The notes under the pieces: generated by a model
Seen by the model: the letters and a program-made list of their open reading frames with translations, nothing else
The model's database searches: none
What the model was told of the DNA's origin: nothing
Translations under genes and position numbers: made by a program
Shown here: piece by piece, positions 1 to 10,189 of the stretch
How the letters are laid out: the number at the start of each line of letters is the position of its first letter
Position numbering within the stretch: position 1 is the first letter of the stretch
NCBI GenBank assembly: GCA_037013495.1
Contig: JAZDXN010000024.1
Location: 806,001 to 870,000, forward strand
From: Hippophae tibetana
Lineage: Eukaryota > Streptophyta > Magnoliopsida > Rosales > Elaeagnaceae
DNA length: 64,000 nt
Direction of reading: 5' to 3'

Positions 1-53
1 ATATAAGAGATAAAAACTTATCATTTATAATTATTTTACGAATTCAATATTCT

Positions 54-71
54 TAACTTATTTATAAGTTA
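54..71. other. Conserved 18-bp dyad in each unit (example copy)
   Basis: TAACTTATTTATAAGTTA is an inverted repeat with 8-bp arms and a 2-bp centre. It sits about 14 bases after the start of the first EcoRI site in each unit. It is intact in most units across the window although flanking bases vary. Exceptions I noted are 'ttataaatt' at about 12575, 15846 and 20200, 'ttacctta' forms near 45637, 48359, 50540, 51082, 52720 and 53265, a two-base loss at about 58695, and complete removal by a 51-bp deletion at about 32170, 38660 and 44600. It could form a small cruciform or hairpin, or be a protein site. The sequence does not say which. Confidence 0.6.
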
Positions 72-207
72 TTCTTAATGTGTTGGAATTTTCCGTATTG
101 AATTTAACTTTATTTTTACCTGTCTCTCGCAAAATCTAGGTTCCCAACGAATTCGAAGAGTAAGAAGCAAGTAAAGATGTTGTGAAATATTGTGCCCATA
201 AACCATA

Positions 208-217
208 GAAATATTTC
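208..217. other. 10-bp palindrome in each unit (example copy)
   Basis: GAAATATTTC is a perfect 10-bp palindrome in the less AT-rich middle of the unit. It is kept in the 'ccatagaaatatttcggg' and 'cctttgaaatatttcggg' variants. It loses its last base in the 'atttgggg' variants (for example near 758, 2390 and 4018). Its role is unknown, and a perfect palindrome this short can be expected by chance in AT-rich DNA. Confidence 0.4.
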
Positions 218-382
218 GGGATAGGTAATAATATATATACAAATAATTTATGCACCAAACTCTTGTCATTACCTTTTCCCATTTGGTAGGTTGGTAACCC
301 AATTCGGTTGAATTGAGCTCGGAAGCAAGACTTTCAAAGGAAAGAAAATAGTGAGAAAACATGAGTATGAATAAATAAAAGG

Positions 383-405
383 AAAAAAAACTTAAACATT
401 TTTTT
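383..405. other. Facing A-run and T-run, hairpin-capable (example copy)
   Basis: A run of eight A is followed by the spacer cttaaaca and a run of seven T. The same arrangement is seen in nearly every unit, with A-runs of roughly 7 to 10 and T-runs of roughly 6 to 9. A second T-rich stretch (gtctttttt) follows at once. Run lengths are among the most variable positions in the array, as expected from replication slippage. The arms could pair, and A-tracts of this length are known to bend DNA. Any role is inference. Confidence 0.5.
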
Positions 406-3400
406 GTCTTTTTTGCAATGGTAGGCAAGGGAAATATATACTCTAAATTGTAATTCCTTATAACTATGATATATTTAAGTGGAAATTATTATATCTTAAA
501 ATACCAAACAATCAAAATTAAGAAATTTTGTTTATTAATTTTTATATAAGAGATAAATACTTATCATTTTTAATTATTTAATGAATTCAATATTCTTAAC
601 TTATTTATAAGTTATTCTTGTAATGTTGGAATTTTCCGAATTGATTTTAACTTTATTTTTACCTATCTCTCCCAAAATCTAGGTTTCAAACGTATTCGAA
701 GAGTAAGATGCAAGTAAGGATGTTGAGAAATATTGCGCCCATAAACCATAGAAATATTTGGGGATAGGTAATAATATATATACAAATAATTTATGCACCA
801 AACTCTTGTGATTACCTTTTCCCGTTTGGTAGGTTGGTAACCAAATTCGGTTGAATTGAGCTCGGAAGCAAGAATTTCAAAGGAAAGAAAATAGTGAGAA
901 AACATGAGTATGAATAAATAAATGGAAAAATCACATAAACATTTTTTTTCTCTTTTTTGCAAAGGTAGGCAATGGAAATAAATACTCTAAATTGTAATTC
1001 CTTATAACTATGATATAATTAAATGGAAATTATTATATCTTAAAATACCAAACAATCAAAATTAAGAAATTTTGTTTATTAATTTTTATATAAGAGATAA
1101 ATACTTATCATTTTTAATTATTTTATGAATTCAATATTCTTAACTTATTTATAAGTTATTCTTGTAGTGTTGGAATTTTCCGTATTGAATTTAACTTTAT
1201 TTTTACCTGTCTCTCTCAGAATCTAGGTTCCAAACGAATTCGAAGAGTAAGGAGCTAGTAAAGATGTTGAGAAATATTGTGCCCATAAACCTTTGAAATA
1301 TTTCGGGCTAGGTAATAATATGTTTACAAATAATTTATGCACCAAACTCTAGTCATTACCTTTTCCCATTTGGTAGGTTGGTAACCAAATTCGGTTGAAT
1401 TGGGCTCGTAAGCAAGACTTTGAAAGGAAAGAAAATAATGAGAAAACATGAGTATGAATAAATAAATGGAAAAAAAAACTTAAACATTTTTTTTGTCTTT
1501 TTTGCAAAGGTAGGCAATGGAAATAAATACTCTAAATTGTAATTCCTTATAACTATGATATATTTAAATGGAAATTGTTATATCCTAAATACCAAACAAT
1601 CAAAATTAAGAAATTTTGTTTATTAATTTTTATATAAGAGATAAATACTTATCCTTTTTAATTATTTTATGAATTGAATATTCTTAACTTATTTATAAGT
1701 TATTCTTGTAGTGTTGGAATTTTCCGTATTGAATTTAACTTTATTTTTACCTGTCTCTCTCAAAATCTAGGTTCCAAACGAAATCGAAGAGTAAGGAGCT
1801 AGTAAAGATGTTGAGAAATATTGTGCCCATAAACCTTTGAAATATTTCGGGCTAGGTAATAATATGTTTACAAATAATTTATGCACCAAACTCTTGTCAT
1901 TATCTTTTCCCATTTGGTAGGTTGGTAACCAAATTCGGTTGAATTGAGCTCGGAAGAAAGACTTTCAAAGGAAAGAAAATAGTGAGAAAACATGAGTATG
2001 AATAAATAAATGGAAAAAAAACTTAAACATTTTTTTGTCTTTTTTGCAAAGTTAGGCAAGGGAAATAAATACTCTAAATTGTAATTCCTTATAACTATGA
2101 TATATTTAAATGGAAATTATTATATCTTAAAATGGGAAACAATCAACATTTAGAAATTTTGTTTATTAATTTTTATATAAGAGATAAATACTTATCATTT
2201 TTAATTATTTAATGATTTCAATATTCTTAACTTATTTATAAGTTATTCTTGTAGTGTTGGAATTTTCCGTATTGAATTTAACTTTATTTTTACCTATCTC
2301 TCCCAGAATCTAGGTTCCAAACGAATTCGAAGAGTAAGAAGCAAGTAGGGATGTTGAGAAATATTGTGCCCATAAACCATAGAAATATTTGGGGATAGGT
2401 AATAATATATTTACAAATAATTTATGCACCAAACTCTTGTCATTGTCTTTTCCCGTTTGGTAGGTTGGTAACCAAATTTGGTTGAATTGGGCTCGGAAGC
2501 AAGACTTTGAAAGGAAAGAAAATAGTGAGAAAACATGAGTATGAATAAATAAATGGAAAAAAAACTAAAACATTTTTTTTGTCATTTTTGCAAAGGTAGG
2601 CAATGGAAATAAATACTCTAAATTGTAATTCCTTATAACTATGATATATTTAAATGGAAATTATTATATCTTAAAATACCAAACAATCAAAATTAATAAA
2701 TTTTGTTTATTAATTTTTATATTAGAGATAAATACTTATCATTTTTAATTATTTTATGAATTCAATATTCTTAACTTATTTATAGGTTATTCTTGTAGTG
2801 TTGGAATTTTCTGTATTGAATTTAACTTTATTTTTACCAGTCTCTCTCAAAATCTAGGTTCCAAACGAATTCGAAGAGTAAGGAGCTAGTAAAGATGTTG
2901 AGAAATATTGTGCCCATAAACCTTTGAAATATTTCGGGCAAGGTAATAATATGTTTACAAATAATTTATGCACCAAACTCTTGTCATTACCTTTACCCAT
3001 TTGGTAGGTTGGTAACCAAATTCGGTTGAATTGAGCTCGAAAACAAGACTTTCAAAGGAAAGAAAATAGTGAGAAAACATGAGTATGAATAAATAAATGA
3101 AAAAAAAACTTATACATTTTTTTTGTCTTTTTTGCAAAGGTAGGCAAGGGAAATAAATACTCTAAATTGTAATTCCTTATAACTATGATATATTTAAATG
3201 GAAATTATTATATCTTAAAATGCGAAACAATCAAAATTTAGAAATTTGTTTATTCATTTTTATATAAGAGATAAATACTTATCATTATTAATTATATTAC
3301 GAATTCAATATTCTTAACTTATTTATAAGTTTTTCTTAATGTGTTGGAATTTTCCGTATTGAATTTAACTTTATTTTTACCTGTCTCTCGCAAAATCTAG

Positions 3401-3779
3401 GTTCCCAACGAATTCGAAGAGTAAGAAGCAAGTAAAGATGTTGTGAAATATTGTGCCCATAAACCATAGAAATATTTCGGGATAGGTAATAATATATATA
3501 CAAATAATTTATGCACCAAACTCTTGTCATTACCTTTTCCCATTTGGTAGGTTGGTAACCAAATTCGGTTGAATTGAGCTCGGAAGGAAGACTTTCAAAG
3601 GAAAGAAAATAGTGATAAAACATGAGTATGAATAAATAAATGGAAAAAAAACTTAAACATTTTTTTGTCTTTTTTGCAATGGTAGGCAAGGGAAATAAAT
3701 ACTCTAAATTGTAATTCCTTATAACTATGATATATTTAAATGAAATTATTATATCTTAAAATGCGAAACAATCAACATT

Positions 3780-5510
3780 TAGAAATTTTGTTTATTAATT
3801 TTTATATAAGAGATAAATACTTATCATTTTTAATTACTTTATGAATTCAATATTCTTAACTTATTTATAAGTTATTGTTGTAGTGTTGGAATTTTCCGTA
3901 TTGAATTTAACTTTATTTTTACATGTCTCTCGTAAAATCTAGGTTCCCAACGAATTCGAAGAGTAAGACGCAAGTAAAGATGTTGAGAAATATTGTGCCC
4001 ATAAACCATAGAAATATTTGGGGATAGGTAATAATATATATACAAATAATTTATGCACCAAACTCTTGTCATTACCTTTTCCCATTTGGTAGGTTGGTAA
4101 CCAAATTCGGTTGAATTGAGCTCGGAAACAAGAATTTCAAAGAAAGAAAATAGTGAGAAAACATGAGTATGAATAAATAAATGGAAAAGAAAACTTAAAC
4201 ATCTTTTTTTGTCTTTTTTGCAAACGTAGGCAAGGGAAACAAATACTCTAAATTGTAATTCCTTATAACTATGATATATTTAAATGGAAATTATTATATC
4301 TTAAAATACCAAACAATCAAAATTAAGAAATTTTGTTTATTAATTTTTTTATAAGAGATTAATACTTATCATTTTTAATTATTTTATGAATTCAATATTC
4401 TTAACTTATTTATAAGTTATTCTTAATGTGTTGGAATTTTCCGAATTGAATTTAACTTTATTTTTACCTGTCACTCTCAAAATGTAGGTTTCAAACGAAT
4501 TCGAAGAGTAAGAAGCAAGTAAAGATGTTGAGAAATATTGTGCCCATAAACCATAGAAATATTTCGGGATAGGTAATAATATATATACAAATAATTTATG
4601 CACCAAACTCTTGTCATTACCTTTTCCCATTTGGTAGGTTGGTAACCAAATTCGGTTGAATTGAGCTCGGAAGCAAGACTTTCAAAGGAAAGAAAATAGT
4701 GATAAAACATGAGTATGAATAAATAAATGGAAAAAAAACTTGAACATTTTTTTGTCTTTTTTGCAATGGTAGGCAAGGGAAATAAATACTCTAAATTGTA
4801 CTTCCTTATAACTATGATATATTTAAATGGAAATTATTATATCTTAAAATGCGAAACAATCAAAATTTAGAAATTTTGTTTATTAATTTTTATATAAGAG
4901 ATAAATACTTATCATTATTAATTATTTTACGAATTCAATATTCTTAACTTATTTATAAGTTATTCTTAATGTGTTGGAATTTTCCTTATTAAATTTAACT
5001 TTATTTTTACATGTCTCTCGTAAAATCTAGGTTCCCAACGAATTCGAAGAGTAAGACGCAAGTAAAGATGTTGAGAAATATTGTGCCCATAAACCATAGA
5101 AATATTTGGGGATAGGTAATATTATATTTACAAATAATTTATGCACAAAACTCTTGTCATTGCCTTTTCCCGTTTGGTAGGTTGGTAACCAAATTCGGTT
5201 GAATTGGGCTCGGAAGCTAGACTTTGAAAGGAAAGAAAATAGTGAGAAAACATGAGTATGAATAAATAAATGGAAAAAAAAACCTAAACATTTTTTTTGT
5301 ATTTTTTGCAAAGGTAGGCAATGGAAATAAATACTCTAAATTGTAATTCCTTATAACTATGATATATTTAAATGGAAATTATTATATCTTAAAATACCAA
5401 ACAATCAAAATTAAGAAATTTTGTTTATTAATTTTTATATAAGAGATAAAAACTTATCATTTATAATTATTTTACGAATTCAATATTCTTAACTTATTTA
5501 TAAGTTATTC
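3780..5510. repeat. Block B, copy 1 (three units)
   Basis: This block matches 10308-12036 at an offset of 6528 bp and, through it, 17934-19660. Shared rare marks are 'gttattgttgtagtg' near 3870, 'ggaaacaagaatttcaaag' near 4125, 'ttttttttataagagatta' near 4345-4362, 'tgtcactctcaaaatgtagg' near 4469, 'cttgaaca' near 4739, and 'ttccttattaaattt' near 4981. A segment at about 3922-4022 does not follow the other two copies. It resembles a different unit instead and is listed as a possible conversion patch. The block joins copy 2 of block A at its right end. Confidence 0.8.
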
Positions 5511-8500
5511 TTAATGTGTTGGAATTTTCCGTATTGAATTTAACTTTATTTTTACCTGTCTCTCGCAAAATCTAGGTTCCCAACGAATTCGAAGAGTAAG
5601 AAGCAAGTAAAGATGTTGTGAAATATTGTGCCCATAAACCATAGAAATATTTCGGGATAGGTAATAATATATATACAAATAATTTATGCACCAAACTCTT
5701 GTCATTACCTTTTCCCATTTGGTAGGTTGGTAACCCAATTCGGTTGAATTGAGCTCGGAAGCAAGACTTTCAAAGGAAAGAAAATAGTGAGAAAACATGA
5801 GTATGAATAAATAAATGGAAAAAAAACTTAAACATTTTTTTGTCTTTTTTGCAATGGTAGGCAAGGGAAATATATACTCTAAATTGTAATTCCTTATAAC
5901 TATGATATATTTAAATGGAAATTATTATATCTTAAAATACCAAACAATCAAAATTAAGAAATTTTGTTTATTAATTTTTATATAAGAGATAAATACTTAT
6001 CATTTTTAATTATTTAATGAATTCAATATTCTTAACTTATTTATAAGTTATTCTTGTAGTGTTGGAATTTTCCGAATTGATTTTAACTTTATTTTTACCT
6101 ATCTCTCCCAAAATCTAGGTTCCAAACGTATTCGAAGAGTAAGAAGCAAGTAAGGATGTTGAGAAATATTGCGCCCATAAACCATAGAAATATTTGGGGA
6201 TAGGTAATAATATATATACAAATAATTTATGCACCAAACTCTTGTGATTACCTTTTCCCGTTTGGTAGGTTGGTAACCAAATTCGGTTGAATTGAGCTCG
6301 GAAGCAAGAATTTCAAAGGAAAGAAAATAGTGAGAAAACATGAGTATGAATAAATAAATGGAAAAATCACATAAACATTTTTTTTCTCTTTTTTGCAAAG
6401 GTAGGCAATGGAAATAAATACTCTAAATTGTAATTCCTTATAACTATGATATATTTAAATGGAAATTATTATATCTTAAAATACCAAACAATCAAAATTA
6501 AGAAATTTTGTTTATTAATTTTTATATAAGAGATAAATACTTATCCTTTTTAATTATTTTATGAATTGAATATTCTTAACTTATTTATAAGTTATTCTTG
6601 TAGTGTTGGAATTTTCCGTATTGAATTTAACTTTATTTTTACCTGTCTCTCTCAAAATCTAGGTTCCAAACGAAATCGAAGAGTAAGGAGCTAGTAAAGA
6701 TGTTGAGAAATATTGTGCCCATAAACCTTTGAAATATTTCGGGCTAGGTAATAATATGTTTACAAATAATTTATGCACCAAACTCTTGTCATTACCTTTT
6801 CCCATTTGGTAGGTTGGTAACCAAATTCGGTTGAATTGAGCTCGGAAGAAAGACTTTCAAAGGAAAGAAAATAGTGAGAAAACATGAGTATGAATAAATA
6901 AATGGAAAAAAAACTTAAACATTTTTTTGTCTTTTTTGCAAAGTTAGGCAAGGGAAATAAATACTCTAAATTGTAATTCCTTATAACTATGATATATTTA
7001 AATGGAAATTATTATATCTTAAAATGGGAAACAATCAACATTTAGAAATTTTGTTTATTAATTTTTATATAAGAGATAAATACTTATCATTTTTAATTAT
7101 TTAATGAATTCAATATTCTTAACTTATTTATAAGTTATTCTTGTAGTGTTGGAATTTTCCGTATTGAATTTAACTTTATTTTTACCTATCTCTCCCAGAA
7201 TCTAGGTTCCAAACGAATTCGAAGAGTAAGAAGCAAGTAGGGATGTTGAGAAATATTGTGCCCATAAACCATAGAAATATTTGGGGATAGGTAATAATAT
7301 ATTTACAAATAATTTATGCACCAAACTCTTGTCATTGTCTTTTCCCGTTTGGTAGGTTGGTAACCAAATTTGGTTGAATTGGGCTCGGAAGCAAGACTTT
7401 GAAAGGAAAGAAAATAGTGAGAAAACATGAGTATGAATAAATAAATGGAAAAAAAACTAAAACATTTTTTTTGTCATTTTTGCAAAGGTAGGCAATGGAA
7501 ATAAATACTCTAAATTGTAATTCCTTATAACTATGATATATTTAAATGGAAATTATTATCTCTTAAAATACCAAACAATCAAAATTAATAAATTTTGTTT
7601 ATTAATTTTTATATTAGAGATAAATACTTATCATTTTTAATTATTTTATGAATTCAATATTCTTAACTTATTTATAGGTTATTCTTGTAGTGTTGGAATT
7701 TTCTGTATTGAATTTAACTTTATTTTTACCAGTCTCTCTCAAAATCTAGGTTCCAAACGAATTCGAAGAGTAAGGAGCTAGTAAAGATGTTGAGAAATAT
7801 TGTGCCCATAAACCTTTGAAATATTTCGGGCAAGGTAATAATATGTTTACAAATAATTTATGCACCAAACTCTTGTCATTACCTTTACCCATTTGGTAGG
7901 TTGGTAACCAAATTCGGTTGAATTGAGCTCGGAAACAAGACTTTCAAAGGAAAGAAAATAGTGAGAAAACATGAGTATGAATAAATAAATGAAAAAAAAA
8001 CTTATACATTTTTTTTGTCTTTTTTGCAAAGGTAGGCAAGGGAAATAAATACTCTAAATTGTAATTCCTTATAACTATGATATATTTAAATGGAAATTAT
8101 TATATCTTAAAATGCGAAACAATCAAAATTTAGAAATTTTGTTTATTCATTTTTATATAAGAGATAAATACTTATCATTATTAATTATATTACGAATTCA
8201 ATATTCTTAACTTATTTATAAGTTTTTCTTAATGTGTTGGAATTTTCCGTATTGAATTTAACTTTATTTTTACCTGTCTCTCGCAAAATCTAGGTTCCCA
8301 ACGAATTCGAAGAGTAAGAAGCAAGTAAAGATGTTGTGAAATATTGTGCCCATAAACCATAGAAATATTTCGGGATAGGTAATAATATATATACAAATAA
8401 TTTATGCACCAAACTCTTGTCATTACCTTTTCCCATTTGGTAGGTTGGTAACCAAATTCGGTTGAATTGAGCTCGGAAGCAAGACTTTCAAAGGAAAGAA

Positions 8501-8690
8501 AATAGTGATAAAACATGAGTATGAATAAATAAATGGAAAAAAAACTTAAACATTTTTTTGTCTTTTTTGCAATGGTAGGCAAGGGAAATAAATACTCTAA
8601 ATTGTAATTCCTTATAACTATGATATATTTAAATGGAAATTATTATATCTTAAAATGCGAAACAATCAACATTTAGAAATTTTGTTTATT
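5437..8690. repeat. Block A, copy 2 (six units, one lost)
   Basis: This is the second copy of the block at 1-3780. It opens with the same distinctive 'taaaaacttatcatttat' start and follows copy 1 at very high identity. It jumps from the equivalent of unit 2 straight to the equivalent of unit 4 at about 6524. Either copy 2 lost a unit or copy 1 gained one after the duplication. The next units continue in step with copy 1 up to about 8690, with isolated differences such as 'ggaagcaag' at 8476 against 'ggaaggaag' in copy 1. Confidence 0.85.
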
Positions 8691-9880
8691 AATTTTTATA
8701 TAAGAGATAAATACTTATCATTTTTAATTATTTAATGAATTCAATATTCTTAACTTATTTATAAGTTATTCTTGTAGTGTTCGAATTTTCCGTATTGAAT
8801 TTAACTTTATTTTTACCTATCTCTCCCAGAATCTAGGTTCCAAACGAATTCGAAGAGTAAGAAGCAAGTAAGGATGTTGAGAAATATTGTGCCCATAAAC
8901 CATAGAAATAATTGGGGGTAGGTAATAATATATTTACAAATAATTTATGCACCAAACTCTTGTCAATGCCTTTTCCCGTTTGGTAGGTTGGTAACCAAAT
9001 TCGGTTGAATTGGGCTCGGAAGCAAGACTTTGAAAGGAAAGAAAATAGTGAGAAAACATGAGTATGAATAAATAAATGAAAAAAAAACCTAAACATTTTT
9101 TTGTATTTTTTGCAAAGGTAGGCAATGGAAATAAATACTCTAAATTGTAATTCCTTATAACTATGATATATTTAAATGGAAATTATTATATCTTAAAATA
9201 CCAAACAATTAAAATTAAGAAATTTTGTTTATTAATTTTTATATAAGAGATAAATACTTATCATTTTTAATTACTTTATGAATTCAATATTCTTAACTTA
9301 TTTATAAGTTATTCTTGTAGTGTTGGAATTTTCCGTATTGAATTTAACTTTATTTTTACCTGTCTCTCTCAAAATCTAGGTTCCAAACGAATTCGAAGAG
9401 TAAGACGCAAGTAAAGATGTTGAGAAATATTGTGCCCATAAACCATAGAAATATTTCGGGATAGGTAAAAATATATATACAAATAATTTATGCACCAAAC
9501 TCTTGTCATTACCTTTTCCCATTTGGTAGGTTGGTAACCAAATTCGGTTGAATTGAGCTCGGAAGCAAGACTTTCAAAGGAAAGAAAATAGTGAGAAAAC
9601 ATGAGTATGAATAAAAAAATGGAAAAAAAAACTTAAAAATTTTTTTTTGTCTTTTTTGCAAAGGTAGGCAAGGGAAATAAATACTCTAAATTGTAATTCC
9701 TTATTACTATGATATATTTAAATGGAAATTATTATATCTTAAAATGCGAAACAATCAACATTTAGAAATTTTGTTTATTAATTTTTATATAAGAGATATA
9801 AATACATATCATTATTAATTATTTTACGAATTCAATATTCTTAACTTATTTATAAGTTATTCTTAATGTGTTGGAATTTT
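8590..9880. repeat. Block C, copy 1
   Basis: This stretch matches 13490-14780 at an offset of 4902 bp (nine units). Shared marks are 'gtgttcgaattttcc' near 8778, 'aataattgggggtagg' near 8908, 'cttgtcaatgcc' near 8960, 'gataggtaaaaatat' near 9462, 'gaataaaaaaatgg' near 9610 and 'agagatataaatacatatc' near 9791. The match stops at about 9889, where this copy reads 'ttccgtattg' and the other reads 'ttccttatta'. Part of it (about 9081-9440) also matches 12898-13254 at an offset near 3815 bp. Confidence 0.8.
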
Positions 9881-10189
9881 CCGTATTGAATTTAACTTTA
9901 TTTTTACATGTCTCTCGTAAAATCTAGGTTCCCAACGAATTCGAAGAGTAAGACGCAAGTAAAGATGTTGAGAAATATTGTGCCCATAAACCATAGAAAT
10001 ATTTGGGGATAGGTAATAATATATATACAAATAATTTATGCACCAAACTCTTGTCATTACCTTTTCCCATTTGGTAGGTTGGTAACCAAATTCGGTTGAA
10101 TTGAGCTCGGAAGCAAGACTTTCAAAGGAAAGAAAATAGTGATAAAACATGAGTATGAATAAATAAATGGAAAAAAAACTTAAACATTT

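Larger units (their letters stand above)
1..543. repeat. Reference unit of the satellite (first complete copy)
   Basis: I use this copy as the coordinate frame for other entries. It starts at ATATAAGAGATAAA, and the same word recurs at 544, 1088, 1632, 2175 and 2719. In order it holds an EcoRI site at 40-45, an 18-bp dyad at 54-71, a second EcoRI site at 149-154 inside the palindrome CGAATTCG, a 10-bp palindrome at 208-217, a GAGCTC site at 315-320, and a facing A-run and T-run at 383-405. G+C is 143 of the first 540 bases by hand count. No internal sub-repeat is obvious by eye; in particular, thirds of the unit do not visibly resemble each other. The choice of unit start is arbitrary. Confidence 0.9.
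1..3780. repeat. Block A, copy 1 (seven units)
   Basis: This stretch is repeated at 5437-8690. Units 1 and 2 align at an offset of 5436 bp. From base 1632 the offset becomes 4892 bp, because the unit at about 1088-1631 has no counterpart in copy 2. Shared rare marks include the 'taaaaacttatcatttat' start (bases 10-27), the 'ttatcctttttaatt' and 'gaattgaat' variants near 1650-1675, 'tattagagata' near 2720, and 'attatattac' near 3291. Differences are scattered single bases, for example 'atttaagtgg' here at 473 against 'atttaaatgg'. The match fades at about 3800, where copy 1 carries 'gttattgttg' and copy 2 does not. Confidence 0.85.

Noticed and set aside
136..156. Possible CENP-B box on the minus strand (CTTCGAATTCGTTGGGAA).
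   Set aside because: It shares TTCGTTGG with the mammalian box, but the required pattern nTTCGnnnnAnnCGGGn fails: there is G instead of A after the four variable bases, and no CGGG follows.
281..320. tRNA-like or Pol III internal promoter box around 'ggttggtaacc' and 'ggttgaattg'.
   Set aside because: The words do not match the B-box consensus GGTTCRANNCC, no A-box is correctly placed upstream, and no cloverleaf can be drawn.
1..543. Internal threefold (about 181-bp) sub-repeat inside the unit.
   Set aside because: By eye the three thirds share no extended similarity. Only the unit length suggests a multiple of 181.
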